Assembly: GCA_947259715.1 (NCBI GenBank)
Contig: CAMYNR010000194.1
Span: forward strand, 1-32,166
Length of the DNA: 32,166 nt
From: an uncultured Desulfuromonadales bacterium
Lineage (GTDB): Bacteria; Desulfobacterota; Desulfuromonadia; Desulfuromonadales; Geopsychrobacteraceae
Direction of reading: 5' to 3'
The translations under genes were made by a program, and so were the position numbers. Shown one piece after another: positions 10,001 through 18,570 of the stretch. Position 1 is the first letter of the stretch, and each line of letters opens with the position of its first letter. The notes below the pieces were generated by a model, which saw nothing but the letters and a program-made list of their open reading frames with translations, ran no database searches and had not been told where the DNA came from.

Positions 10001-10409
10001 GGCTGACCCAGGGCATCTTATGCACCAGTCCGGCATTAAAACTGTCGATGGTCTGGATCGAGAGCAAGGCCGGGTTGTTCAGGAGTTGCCATTGCTTCTG
10101 CCGGTCCTGCTGCAGCGCCTGCCGGGCCAGGCGCCAGGTGAGCTGCTTGTGCTCCTCCGCTGGGCAGGCCTGCTGCGCGGCTTGTAAAGCGTCAAGCAGC
10201 CGGCTGCGCATTTCAGCGGCAGCTTTGCGGGTGAAGGTGATCGCCAGGATCTGTTGGGGCCGCTCTACGGTTGCCAACAGGGCGAGAAAACGCTGAATCA
10301 ATAGTTCGGTTTTCCCCGAACCGGCCGGGGCCTGAACAATGAACGAGCGGGTCGGATCGATGGCTGCAGCTCGCTCTGTCTGATCGGCGATGGTCATCTT
10401 CGGCTTCAT
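7029..10409 (-). CDS. addA: AddA-like UvrD/Rep-family helicase-nuclease
   Basis: The 1126-residue protein is a superfamily 1 DNA helicase fused to a PD-(D/E)XK nuclease, as in AddA/RecB, and should process double-strand breaks for recombination. Walker A is QAPAGSGKTELL (26-37), Walker B is LVDEFQDTS (416-424), and VGDPMQSIYR (449-458), NFRSQ (about 490-494), TIHKAKGLEF (765-774) and YVAATRAKR (841-849) mark the other helicase motifs. The nuclease domain shows GTLVHLLLE (954-962), Asp1047 in SIDRTF and D1061-Y-K1063, followed by a Q-x3-Y helix, so it looks active. The start codon lies behind GAGGAGG and overlaps the addB-like stop as ATGA, so the two subunits are translationally coupled. It could equally be named a RecB-like UvrD helicase; the pairing with the next gene supports an AddAB-type complex. 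Confidence 0.9.
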   Translation of the reverse strand: MKPKMTIADQTERAAAIDPTRSFIVQAPAGSGKTELLIQRFLALLATVERPQQILAITFTRKAAAEMRSRLLDALQAAQQACPAEEHKQLTWRLARQALQQDRQKQWQLLNNPALLSIQTIDSFNAGLVHKMPWVSRFGGVPEMAEDADLLYRQAAENLVGRLADDQPGGEQIALLLAHLDNRMERLQQMLLEMLRRRDQWLRHLLGVSGGDSRQLLEEALALLVAECLSKLTALLPTALHEELLFCGRYAASHLWEQGQRPLLALTDLDWFPAAEVDHLPLWQGFADLLLTSAGDLRKPGGINVKCGFPAGKQGQESKQRMQTLLEKLADQPGLVCLLARSRELPETRYPGEQWQILQALIELLPLLVAELWLVFRGTGQADFAELALRAREALRSSEDPSELLLQLDSQLTHILVDEFQDTSWLQYELLETLTSGWQPGDGRSLFLVGDPMQSIYRFREAEVGLFLRTFQGRLGLSGPQLQPLQLKCNFRSQQGIVSWVNQTFACLFPAQVDEASGAVPLAVAEAVQPELALPACQLFAFRERDDRSEAETVLRLIHEVKAEDPSQSVAILVRSRTHLPQILQLLRQHNLSYQAQDIELLGQQPVALDLLALTRALLHRADRLAWLTVLRAPWAALSLHDLHALVADAPHATLPGLLSDSSRREGLSGEGQQRLSRVWPILQASLQQRGRLPLRALVEGCWLALGGAACYDREGVENAALVFDLLESLAVGGDLPAPELLEAGLARLFAAPDTGADHCLQVMTIHKAKGLEFDQVIVPGLGRRPRGDDSPLLRWLEHPAYGLLLAPIAPRDGRRQDPIYRLIGQLEREKQDLEVARLLYVAATRAKRQLHLIGHARENRQGRLKPEAGSLLETLWPAVEEQFNACALELAEVAETCLQVKLKRLPTAWRQPSLNAAPRAEVAQVGRASDFEQGEEQELLFSGWENQAQRHIGTLVHLLLEKIALQGVAHWNSARSQLQETLKRQLAGLGVPAAEHEAALQTIMTAVEQTLNSERGRWLLQAHSEAACELPLTGLVAGNLIHASIDRTFIDEQGVRWVIDYKVSRPKTGESEKFFFQRKLTQYRNQLVSYQQLLVALEPQREIRLALYFPLFDGWCELVPESTFG

Positions 10410-13072
10410 TGCCCCCCCTCCTCAAAGGCCAATTCTGGCTTCCCTTCACTTATCCGACAGAGGCCAGGCAGATCACAATAGCGGCAGGCGATCTCGACCG
10501 AGACCGGATCGACCGCTGCTTCACCGGCGACAAAGTCGTTGGCCAGCTGTTCCAGCTGCTTGCGCCAATGAGCGAGCACTTGCGACCAGTCGCCAAGTTC
10601 CAGATCGATCGCTTGTTTACTGTTGGCTACTCCCGGCACTTTGGGCAACAGGTCGGCATCACGAGCAATGCCGGCCAACTTGCAGTCACCGCGGCGAAGC
10701 TGAGCAAAGGCCACCCCATCAGCCTCAGAGTGACTGTCGGCGACGGCATAAATGGGCAACTGCGGTTCCAGCAACCGCGCCGCCAGCAGCGCATCAGCAT
10801 TGATCTGGCCGGTTTTGTAATCGAGCACCACCCGGCTGCCGTCAGCGAGCTGATCGATCCGGTCGATAAAGGTTCTGATTTTCAGCGGACCGATCTGCTC
10901 AAAGTGCTCCTGCTCCGTCTCCAGCACCGAGAATGGCCCTCTCTTAACCTCCACCTCGGCCAACCATTCCGCGAGCAACGCCTGCAAGCGCTGCTCCTCT
11001 ATCTGCAGCAACCTGGCCGGGGGCGCTCCCTGTTCGGAAAAATAATCGTCCAGCGCACAGCTGACATGTTTTACCAGCAGCGCGTCCCGGCTTTGTTCAT
11101 CCAGCTGCAGCAACTGCTGCTGGTCTTTAACCTCACTCCAAAAGGACTCCAGCGCCTTATGAATCAGGTTGCCGCGGGTCAAGGGGTCGAGGCCCGGCTG
11201 GGGCTGTTCAAAGGCACTGGCGCGCAAGCGGAAATGGGCAAAGGCCCGGAACGGGCAAAGCGCCTGATCCTTAAGAATAGCGGTGCCCCCCTCCCCCCGC
11301 TCGGCGACTAAGGGCGGCCCCTGAGTATCCTGGAGGATTTCTAAGTCCGGTGCCGTAGCCATTTGCCGACAGACCGCATCCTGGCGTTCGGCCAGGACTG
11401 GTTCAACCACCGGCAGCTCGCACAGCAAGGGGCTGGGGCGCAGTTCGCAGTCTCCATGGCGCCGGGCGTAGCTGAAAATGACATCATCGCTCGCTGCTTG
11501 CAGGCGCTGCAGAATGCCCCGGGCAAACTGAAGTTCACGCTCCGCGCTGGCGTGCGGCATCCCTTTTTCCACCTGGATCGCGACCGGCAAGAATGGATTA
11601 GGCCGGGCCACCGCCGGAAAGGTTCCCTCGTTGCAGCCAAGCACCCAGAGATGGTCGAAATTCAGCCCGGCGGACTCAAGCAGACCAACCACCTGCACAG
11701 GACCGGTCGGCGCTTCCAGTTGAAATTCAATCTCTTGCGCCAGACGATTCAACAGGCTGACCGCCTGCTGCCGATCAAGGGGCGGGGAAACCAGGTCGAG
11801 GGAGGCGAGTGCCGGCAGCAGCTTCTCCTGCCAGGCCTTGACCATTTGATATTCACTGCTCGCCAGGCTTCGTTCACCCGGCCAGCCGACGGTCTGCAAG
11901 AGCTGGCTGAAGCGCCCGGCCCATTCCCCCGGCAGCAGGCGTTCGCGGTTTTCCAATGCTTGCGATAATTGCTCAAAGATCTGGCCGGCGCCCGGCGCCC
12001 GCTGCGCCTCTGCTGCAAGCCGGGAGACATTTTTCAGGCTGAGACGCTGCTGTCGGAAAGAGCGCAGCCAGCCATCGAAGCGGGCCCGGGCATCCGCTTC
12101 GCCCTGGCTTCCGGCCAGATATGGGCAGCGCAGAAGGTAACCGATCTGCTGGGTGGTCGGTCGAAAACCGCAGCCCAGCAGCTGCAGGGCCGCATAGACC
12201 GGCCCCTGATCGGCGAGGGGAGCGCCAAGGGAAAGACTGAAGGCGGTCTCCTCATCCTGCAACTGAAGATCTGCGGCAGGGTCGATCTGCTGGCGGAAGA
12301 TTCGCTCAATTTCCGCGCGCCGTGCCTGCAGGTCAGGAACCACGACGCCGATCGAGGTCGCCCCCTGGTCAAGCAAGTGCCGCACCCAGCGAGCGCAGCG
12401 CTCAACTTCTTCCGTCGGGTCCGGGCAGGCATAGGTGCCGCAGCAGGAATCGGGAGAGTTCTGCTGCTGGATTTCGGTCAGCTGGCCTCCGGTTCTGGTC
12501 AGCAGCTGCTGTAACCCATCCAGCTCAGGAGACCACTGGTCAAATCCAACCAGCAGCACTTGCTTGGGAACTGGCAGCTCGCCAGCGGCCATGGCGGCAT
12601 ACAGCCGCCCGGACAACTCGGCCCGATCGATCCACTGGTGCTTCTGCAGGGCGGCCTGATAGTCGGCTTGCCAGCTGCGGAAGATCAGCTGATCTTCGGT
12701 CAAGGGCTGACCGTCTAAAGACAGACCATAAGCAATTGACCATTGATGAGCTTCCTGAGCTTTGCGCGCTGTGGCCGAGATCTGCAACAGTTCCAGTTCG
12801 CTGCCACGGGAGGCCTGTTCGATCAACTGCTCCCACAGGCGCAGCGCAGGAAAGCCCTCCAACAGGCGCCAGCTCTCATCAAGTTCAGCGAGACTGCGCT
12901 GCAGCCAGCCTTCGAAACTGAGTATCGTTGCGGTCTGCCAGGCCCGCGACCCGGCTTCCAGCATCTGCTGGTCGTAACAGGCAATCAGATGGCGCGCCAG
13001 CCGCTTGTTGACGGTCAATACCAGGGCACCAGCGGTGGCAGCGGCAATAATTTGTTGTTGAGTTTTGAACAA
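10406..13072 (-). CDS. AddB-like DNA repair protein with iron-sulfur PD-(D/E)XK nuclease (TIGR03623-type)
   Basis: This 888-residue protein partners the adjacent AddA-like helicase. Its N-terminus (LVLTVNKRLARHLI, residues 17-30) resembles inactivated helicase subunits: no Walker A motif is visible. The C-terminal nuclease has His638 in NLIHKALE, Asp737 in FIDRID and D751-Y-K753. Cys606 in ALCPFRAF together with Cys863, Cys866 and Cys872 (CRYCDLPGLC) matches the four-cysteine arrangement that holds a 4Fe-4S cluster in AddB nucleases. The sequence resembles the family annotated as probable DNA repair protein (TIGR03623). The start is a TTG, chosen because GGAG lies 7-8 nt upstream. The gene follows glpD after 70 bp, so read-through from the upstream operon is possible. 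Confidence 0.85.
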   Translation of the reverse strand: MFKTQQQIIAAATAGALVLTVNKRLARHLIACYDQQMLEAGSRAWQTATILSFEGWLQRSLAELDESWRLLEGFPALRLWEQLIEQASRGSELELLQISATARKAQEAHQWSIAYGLSLDGQPLTEDQLIFRSWQADYQAALQKHQWIDRAELSGRLYAAMAAGELPVPKQVLLVGFDQWSPELDGLQQLLTRTGGQLTEIQQQNSPDSCCGTYACPDPTEEVERCARWVRHLLDQGATSIGVVVPDLQARRAEIERIFRQQIDPAADLQLQDEETAFSLSLGAPLADQGPVYAALQLLGCGFRPTTQQIGYLLRCPYLAGSQGEADARARFDGWLRSFRQQRLSLKNVSRLAAEAQRAPGAGQIFEQLSQALENRERLLPGEWAGRFSQLLQTVGWPGERSLASSEYQMVKAWQEKLLPALASLDLVSPPLDRQQAVSLLNRLAQEIEFQLEAPTGPVQVVGLLESAGLNFDHLWVLGCNEGTFPAVARPNPFLPVAIQVEKGMPHASAERELQFARGILQRLQAASDDVIFSYARRHGDCELRPSPLLCELPVVEPVLAERQDAVCRQMATAPDLEILQDTQGPPLVAERGEGGTAILKDQALCPFRAFAHFRLRASAFEQPQPGLDPLTRGNLIHKALESFWSEVKDQQQLLQLDEQSRDALLVKHVSCALDDYFSEQGAPPARLLQIEEQRLQALLAEWLAEVEVKRGPFSVLETEQEHFEQIGPLKIRTFIDRIDQLADGSRVVLDYKTGQINADALLAARLLEPQLPIYAVADSHSEADGVAFAQLRRGDCKLAGIARDADLLPKVPGVANSKQAIDLELGDWSQVLAHWRKQLEQLANDFVAGEAAVDPVSVEIACRYCDLPGLCRISEGKPELAFEEGGQ

Positions 13073-13142
13073 GAGAGATCTCCAGAGAAGGTTGAATCAG
13101 AGCTGTTCCGAAAAAGTTAACCCAGCAAAGCGCCAGAATATG

Positions 13143-14753
13143 TCACAAGGCCTGCGACAGACGTTGTTCCAGCTGGGAATGCTCTTCGGCACAACGCGCC
13201 GCATCCCAACCTTTCTCCTGCGCGATCAACTTGACCACCCGCTCGCCAGCCTGCCTGGCGGCCTGGGTGTCGAGCAGCGCCAGCGGCAGACGCCGGGCGA
13301 GAATATCGATCGCTGTTTCCGCAAGCTCATGGCGAACCGCATAGACAACTTCGGCGCCGATACACAGATACCCGGGAGCCAGAGGCTCAAGCAGCGGCCC
13401 GCCAGCGAGTGCAGCCACCGCCGAGGCTCTGGTTCCGTAGTTGGCATGCAGGTAGCGCGCGGTGCGTTCATCCAACAGATAATCTTTGGCCAGTTTTTGC
13501 CAACCGGTCGGTTGCCAATCCTCACCGCCAAGCAGCCGCAGATCTTCGGTTTGACAGGGCCGGGCAGTTAAATTTCGCTTGGCAACCACCTGATCCACCA
13601 GCTTTTCGCTCATCCGCCGATAGCTGGTCCACTTGCCACCGGCAATGGTAAACAGACCGCTCGGCGATTCTTCGATGAGAAAATCGCGCAAAAGCGTTGA
13701 GGTATCAGCCGCTTGAGAATTGCGTACCAATGGCCGCAGACCAGACCAGACAGCGCAGATATTTTCCCGCCTGGGGGGTGGATCGAGAACCCGCTGCAGG
13801 TGGCGCAGCAGGTAGTCGACCTCTTCCTGAGTCGCTTTCGGATGCTCGGAAAGTTCTGCCGCCCGATCAGTGGTCCCCACCATACAACGCCGCTGCCAGG
13901 GGAGAACGAACAGCACTCGATTGTCCTCGGTTTCCGATAGAAGCAGGCCAGCTTTGGGTGGCGGATAATTGGTATCAAGAACGATATGCACGCCAGAGCT
14001 GACCGCCAATAGCGCTTCAGCATCCGGTTGATCAAGCTGTCTGACCTGATCGGCGAACGGCCCAGCGGCATTGACCACAGCTCGCGCCGGAAGCGAAAAC
14101 CGCTCTCCACTGAGTCGATCTTCCAACTGCGCTGCGCTGATCCGCCCGGCCGACTTTTCCAGCCCGACAAGGGCCAGATGGTTGGCGACCAGGGCTCCCT
14201 GCTCAGCAGCGGTCAAGGCCAGCGCCAAAGCCATGCGGCTGTCGTTAAACTGACCATCGTAGTAGCGAATCCCCCCTTTCAACCGGCGAGTATTCAATTG
14301 AGGATACTCCTGGAGGGTTTTTTCCTTCGATTGATAGCCACTTGGCCCAAGGCCGTGAGCTCCGGCGAGAAAATCATAGAGTTTCAGGCCGACCCACAGG
14401 TAGGGCAATTTAATTATGCGATAAAGGGGCGAGACCAGCGGCAGCACTCGCGTTAAATGAGGGGCATTGCGCAAGAACAGAAAGCGTTCGAAAAGTCCTT
14501 CCTTAACCAGTTGATACTGCTGGCGGTCGAAATGTTTCACAGCCATTTCCAGGTAGCGGACCCCGCCATGCACCAGCTTGCTGCTACGCCCGCTGGTCCC
14601 CTCGGCAAAATCGTTCTGCTCCACCAGTACCACCGATAAGCCACGGCTGGCGGCATCGAGGGCGATGCCACAGCCGGTCGCCCCGCCGCCGACCACCAGC
14701 AGATCGCAGCTTGGTAAGGTCTTTATTTTTTTCAGGATATCGCTTCGCTTCAT
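13143..14753 (-). CDS. glpD: FAD-dependent glycerol-3-phosphate dehydrogenase
   Basis: This enzyme oxidises glycerol-3-phosphate to dihydroxyacetone phosphate and passes electrons to the quinone pool at the cytoplasmic membrane. The 536 residues open with the FAD-binding motif VVGGGATGCGIALDAASRG (20-38), followed by the GlpD signature GTSGRSSKLVHGGVRYLE (52-69). The DAO_C-type C-terminal domain includes AVRHELAETAIDILARR. The ATG at 14753 is chosen over an in-frame TTG at 14816 because the latter would overlap citG and add 21 residues with no family match; its ribosome site is weak. Lying 43 bp after citG on the same strand, it probably shares the citrate lyase transcript, while glpK diverges from the other end of that operon. 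Confidence 0.95.
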   Translation of the reverse strand: MKRSDILKKIKTLPSCDLLVVGGGATGCGIALDAASRGLSVVLVEQNDFAEGTSGRSSKLVHGGVRYLEMAVKHFDRQQYQLVKEGLFERFLFLRNAPHLTRVLPLVSPLYRIIKLPYLWVGLKLYDFLAGAHGLGPSGYQSKEKTLQEYPQLNTRRLKGGIRYYDGQFNDSRMALALALTAAEQGALVANHLALVGLEKSAGRISAAQLEDRLSGERFSLPARAVVNAAGPFADQVRQLDQPDAEALLAVSSGVHIVLDTNYPPPKAGLLLSETEDNRVLFVLPWQRRCMVGTTDRAAELSEHPKATQEEVDYLLRHLQRVLDPPPRRENICAVWSGLRPLVRNSQAADTSTLLRDFLIEESPSGLFTIAGGKWTSYRRMSEKLVDQVVAKRNLTARPCQTEDLRLLGGEDWQPTGWQKLAKDYLLDERTARYLHANYGTRASAVAALAGGPLLEPLAPGYLCIGAEVVYAVRHELAETAIDILARRLPLALLDTQAARQAGERVVKLIAQEKGWDAARCAEEHSQLEQRLSQAL

Positions 14754-14796
14754 GCCGGCCCTGGGAGGTGAGAGTCCCTTCAGTATACTAAATTCC

Positions 14797-15675
14797 CTAG
14801 ATTGAGCGACCAGCAATTATTGAATCTGTCAGGGAACCTCGGCGGGAGACTGAGAACTCGATTTGATGGCCCTGCTGCAGAGTAAAGTTCAGATATCCGA
14901 AGCTCAGCCCGAGCAGGTCGGCGACCCCACCCATGGTCAGATTGGCAAGACGAAACTCAGAGTTCAGTCTGTTCAGCAAAGCTTGCGGATCGGCATTGCT
15001 TAACAGGCACTGTTCCAGTTCCTTACCGGCTCTGCGCAAGCGAGCCAGCCCGGTCTGCCCGCCGCGATGCAGACAGGTCGTATCTTCGCAGTGTCGCATC
15101 AGCCGGGCCATGGCCAGGTAGCTGCCGCGCTCCAGATTATCGGGCCAAAGACTAAGTGCCGGCAAGGCGATCCGGAATAAGCCGGGAAAACCAAGAAGAG
15201 CCTCCCTGACCACCCCCCCAACCTGGTAACGCTGGCGCGCATGCTGGCCGTGAGTGGAAAGAGAGCTGGACTGGTGAAAAAATTTTCGTGCCCGTAAACT
15301 GACTGCCCGGGAAAGCCGCCGCGAGTCTGTAGAGCCACAATCAGCATAGGCGCTGAGCAGAAGTCCACCCAAAAAAATACCGCCGCGATGGCAATTGGTG
15401 CCCAGCTCCAGCAGCATGCGATTTTCCGCGTGAAGGCCGATCTGCTGCAGCCGGGACATTGGCTCCTGCTGCTGCAGAGCGATGACCAGATGTCGGTAAT
15501 AGTCCCGCAGCAGAACAATTGACCGGGCCATTTTCAGCAGCGAGAGATCAGCGTGCGAGCCCGAATCAAGCAGATCTACCAAGCCCGGTTTGGGTGTCAG
15601 GAACAGCTCTGCCTGCAAACCGTCAAGCAGGGCTTCGGCAAACTCTTCAAGACCGGAAGGTGGCGAGCAGCTCAT
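14797..15675 (-). CDS. citG: Triphosphoribosyl-dephospho-CoA synthase
   Basis: CitG makes the precursor of the citrate lyase prosthetic group from ATP and dephospho-CoA. Family motifs are clear: TPKPGLVD (27-34), SHADLS (40-45), TNCHRGGIF (93-101), DTTCLHRGG (198-206) and MGGVADLLG (248-256). About 36 residues follow the last motif, somewhat more than I expect for the family. The gene starts within the end of citX (29 bp overlap), consistent with coupled translation. The homologous MdcB of malonate decarboxylase does the same chemistry, but the neighbours make CitG the right name. Confidence 0.9.
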   Translation of the reverse strand: MSCSPPSGLEEFAEALLDGLQAELFLTPKPGLVDLLDSGSHADLSLLKMARSIVLLRDYYRHLVIALQQQEPMSRLQQIGLHAENRMLLELGTNCHRGGIFLGGLLLSAYADCGSTDSRRLSRAVSLRARKFFHQSSSLSTHGQHARQRYQVGGVVREALLGFPGLFRIALPALSLWPDNLERGSYLAMARLMRHCEDTTCLHRGGQTGLARLRRAGKELEQCLLSNADPQALLNRLNSEFRLANLTMGGVADLLGLSFGYLNFTLQQGHQIEFSVSRRGSLTDSIIAGRSI

Positions 15676-16150
15676 CAGCCCTGACCTTCAATGCGGCCAG
15701 TGAATGGCACTTTAAGCGGATACATTCAACTGCAGGCCGAAGGCAGAGCAGGCAGCTCCGCTCGGCCAACCCCAGCTCTTTTCGGCCAACCACCTTCCCC
15801 TGGGCAGAAAAAACATCGATGTCGAGCAACCTGGCTGCCGGCTGCGCCTCTTCAACATTGACCGCATGCTGCTTGGCGGACTCAGCCGCGGCTGCGGTGC
15901 TTAAAAAGGCCCAGGGACCAAGCAGATCGGTCCCCTGGGCGAGAAGCTGGGCCTGGGGCAACACCGGCTGTAACTTGGGCAGAGCCCAGCGCAGCAGTGC
16001 CTTGCCTTTAAGGGGCGATTTGTCGACACCAGGCAGGTTCAGGCCGATCTGCAGCAGGGTCTGGCTGGATTGCTTATTCAAGCTGAGCCGCTGCTGCTCC
16101 CGCTCTTCCCGGGCGGCGAGGATTTCAAGTTTTAATTTTTCGTACAGCAT
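15647..16150 (-). CDS. citX: Apo-citrate lyase phosphoribosyl-dephospho-CoA transferase
   Basis: CitX transfers the prosthetic group made by CitG onto the acyl carrier protein CitD. The 167-residue protein has the family core ARLLDIDVFSAQGKVVGRKE (106-125) followed by ERSCLLC and the Cys/His-rich tail CIRLKCHSL, which matches the usual LGLxxRxCLxC...H pattern. It is slightly shorter than enterobacterial CitX at the N-terminus. It overlaps citF by 26 bp upstream and citG by 29 bp downstream. Confidence 0.88.
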   Translation of the reverse strand: MLYEKLKLEILAAREEREQQRLSLNKQSSQTLLQIGLNLPGVDKSPLKGKALLRWALPKLQPVLPQAQLLAQGTDLLGPWAFLSTAAAAESAKQHAVNVEEAQPAARLLDIDVFSAQGKVVGRKELGLAERSCLLCLRPAVECIRLKCHSLAALKVRADELLATFRS

Positions 16151-17663
16151 CGATGATCGTCCCGTCGCGATATTCGATCAGCGCCACAACCTCGTCAGTA
16201 AATTCGAGGGGCCTTGGCCGTCCGGTCACCGAATAGATCTCCTCCTGCAGCTGCTGGATCTCTTTGACCGGCAGTTTCCGCCGCAGCAATTCGTTTTTCA
16301 GCTCCCTGTGCTGGTCATTGACCGCAATGCCGCGCTCGGTGATGATGACATCAATTGTCTCCCCTGGCGTGGTCACGGTGGTCAGCTCATCGCGGACGAT
16401 CGGCAAACGGCCCCGGATCGACGGCGCAGTGATGATGGACAGCTTGGCCCCGGCCGCGGTGTCACTGTGGCCACCGGTGTTATGCAACAGCAGGCCGTTC
16501 GACTCGGTGTTGACATTGACGTTGAAATTGACATCGACCTCGGTGGCGCCGAGAATGACACAATCGAGTTGATTGACCACCGCCCCGGCATTAAACGGGT
16601 TGGCGTACATGTCGGCGCTGATCTCCAGATGGCCGGCATTTTTGGCGATCGATTCCACCGCATTCAGATCAAAACACTGCACGTCGAAGAGAGTCTGGAA
16701 CAGCCCCTCTTCCAGCATATCGACGAAATAGCCGGTAATGCCGCCGCAACCGAAGCTGCCCTTGATCTTCTGTTGCTGCATCTTCCTGCGCACCTGATCA
16801 GCAACGGCCAGGGAGATCCCACCGCTGCCAGTTTGAAAAGAGAACCCATCCTGCAGCAGGCCGGACGCCTCGATCACCTGCGCGGCATATTTGGCGATCT
16901 GCAGACCGACCGGATCGCGGGTAATGCGGGTGGTGGTCGAGACAATTTTTCCCGGATCGCCGAGGGATTCAACCGGGACGACGAAGTCGACCAGGGTCTG
17001 CGGGATAGAAATCGGCGTGGCCGGGTACGGCACCAGATTATCGGTCACCGCGATGACCTTTTTCGCGTACAGGGCATCGGTATGCGCATAGCCGAGACTG
17101 CCGCAGGCGGATGGCCCCTGGGAACCATTCATATTGCCGTAGCAGTCGCAGGTCGGAGCAGCGATGAAGGCGGCATCGACCTGGACCTGGCCGGAAATGA
17201 TCGAGCGGGCCCGCCCACCGTGGGTGCGGACCACGATCGGGCAGTTAAGTTCCCCCTTTGAAGCCAGTTCGCCGATCTGGCCGTTCACGCCGCATTCGAA
17301 ACCACTAATCACCCCTTTTTGAATGTAGGGGATCAATTCGGCATGCACCGGATGGATCGAGCTGGAGGCGATGGTGATATCGCGCAGGCCCAGGGCGTCA
17401 AGTTCCCGCACCACCGCGCCGAGCAGGGCATCACCATTGCGCAGATGATGATGCGTAGCGATACACATGCCGTCCCGCAGGTCAGCCGCCTCAATCGCCT
17501 CGCGCAGAGAGCCGAGCAGTTTGCTCTGCCCTGGATTGAACCGGCGCAGGGCACGGCTGGCGTGAGTCCCCTGGGGCGAATAGCTGAAAGGGTCCTGGTA
17601 GGGAGTCAGCCGCTGACCGTTAAACGATTCCGGGATAGACCGGCCGAGACTATTCCTGACCAT
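16125..17663 (-). CDS. citF: Citrate lyase alpha subunit (citrate CoA-transferase)
   Basis: CitF exchanges acetyl for citryl on the carrier protein during cleavage of citrate. The 512-residue length fits the family. Recognisable blocks are THASRALRRFNPGQSKL near the N-terminus, CIATHHHLRNGD, VRTHGGRARSI, GSFGCGGITGYFVDMLEEG and GHSDTAAGAKLSI. The gene overlaps the end of citE by 14 bp. Together with CitE and CitD it forms the cytoplasmic lyase complex, and all accessory genes are present in the same operon. Confidence 0.96.
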   Translation of the reverse strand: MVRNSLGRSIPESFNGQRLTPYQDPFSYSPQGTHASRALRRFNPGQSKLLGSLREAIEAADLRDGMCIATHHHLRNGDALLGAVVRELDALGLRDITIASSSIHPVHAELIPYIQKGVISGFECGVNGQIGELASKGELNCPIVVRTHGGRARSIISGQVQVDAAFIAAPTCDCYGNMNGSQGPSACGSLGYAHTDALYAKKVIAVTDNLVPYPATPISIPQTLVDFVVPVESLGDPGKIVSTTTRITRDPVGLQIAKYAAQVIEASGLLQDGFSFQTGSGGISLAVADQVRRKMQQQKIKGSFGCGGITGYFVDMLEEGLFQTLFDVQCFDLNAVESIAKNAGHLEISADMYANPFNAGAVVNQLDCVILGATEVDVNFNVNVNTESNGLLLHNTGGHSDTAAGAKLSIITAPSIRGRLPIVRDELTTVTTPGETIDVIITERGIAVNDQHRELKNELLRRKLPVKEIQQLQEEIYSVTGRPRPLEFTDEVVALIEYRDGTIIDAVRKIKT

Positions 17664-18570
17664 AGATCACCTCCTCATCCAGCTGAATGTCGATCAGCCC
17701 ATGGGCCTGAGCGGTCTTCAGGGTGCGGACGGCCCGCTTGACCACCGGCGCGTCAATCATCTTGCCACCCAAAGAGATAACCCCGGTGCCCATCTGGCGG
17801 GCTTTCTGGATCGCTTCAATCACTTCCAGGGCGTAGTCGACATCAGCCTGTTTAGGCGCGAAGACCTCATGCACCACGTCGATCTGGCGTGGATTGACCA
17901 GCGACTTGCCGGAAAAGCCGAGGGTTTTTATCAACTCTGTCTCGCGCCGCAGACCATCCATATCGCCAGCATCGGCAAAGATGGTGTCGATCGCCTGAAT
18001 GCCGGCCGCCTTACAGGCCCAGACCACCCTGGTGCGCGCGGCAAACAGCTCTTCTCCCCGCTTGGTCCGTTCGATCTCCAGGCTGGCAGTATAATCCTCG
18101 GCACCAAAGGCCAAGCCAATCAGTCGTTTGGAGCTGCGGGCGGTCTTGATGCAGTTGATCACCCCTTCGGCGCTTTCGATGGAGGGCAGAATCTTAAAAC
18201 GGCCGATCGGCAGGCCCAACTCCTCCTCGAATTCGGTCAGCATGGTGTCCAGGGTCTCGACGATTTCCGGCGTGTCCGCTTTCGGTAAGCGGATGCCGTC
18301 CGGCAAGGCGGGTAGCACGGTGCGCAGATCATCCTCTCCCCACTTGGTATCGAGGGCGTTGATCCGCACCAGGATCTCTTTGTTATGTTCCCGGTAGTTC
18401 TGCAGGAAATTTCGCACCAGGATCCGCGCCGCGTCCTTTTCACTCAAAGGCACCGCATCTTCCAGATCGATCATCACCCCGTCGCTTTCAAAAATCGGAA
18501 TATTCTGCAGCATCGACGGCATATTGCCCGGCACATAAAGCATGGTTCTACGCAGTTGAAAGTCAGACAT
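17650..18570 (-). CDS. citE: Citrate lyase beta subunit (citryl-ACP lyase)
   Basis: CitE cleaves citryl-ACP to acetyl-ACP and oxaloacetate. The 306-residue product starts MSDFQLRRTMLYVPGN and carries the HpcH/HpaI-type TIM-barrel motifs IDLEDAVP, VRINALDT, RLPKADTPE, LPSIESAEG and FGAEDYTASL with metal-binding acidic residues. The ATG at 18570 is preferred over an upstream in-frame start at 18633 because GAGGAGGAG precedes it at proper distance and the extra 21 residues match nothing. The start overlaps the end of the PPC-domain gene by 8 bp. Confidence 0.95.
   Translation of the reverse strand: MSDFQLRRTMLYVPGNMPSMLQNIPIFESDGVMIDLEDAVPLSEKDAARILVRNFLQNYREHNKEILVRINALDTKWGEDDLRTVLPALPDGIRLPKADTPEIVETLDTMLTEFEEELGLPIGRFKILPSIESAEGVINCIKTARSSKRLIGLAFGAEDYTASLEIERTKRGEELFAARTRVVWACKAAGIQAIDTIFADAGDMDGLRRETELIKTLGFSGKSLVNPRQIDVVHEVFAPKQADVDYALEVIEAIQKARQMGTGVISLGGKMIDAPVVKRAVRTLKTAQAHGLIDIQLDEEVIYGQE

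Noticed and set aside
14754-14816. TTG start extending glpD upstream
   Set aside because: It would overlap the end of citG and add 21 residues without similarity to GlpD; the ATG at 14753 leaves a normal 43 bp gap.
15519-17261. 580-codon open frame on the plus strand
   Set aside because: It is antisense to citG, citX and citF, whose products have clear family motifs. The translated sequence resembles no protein and has no ribosome site; it arises from the codon bias of the real genes.
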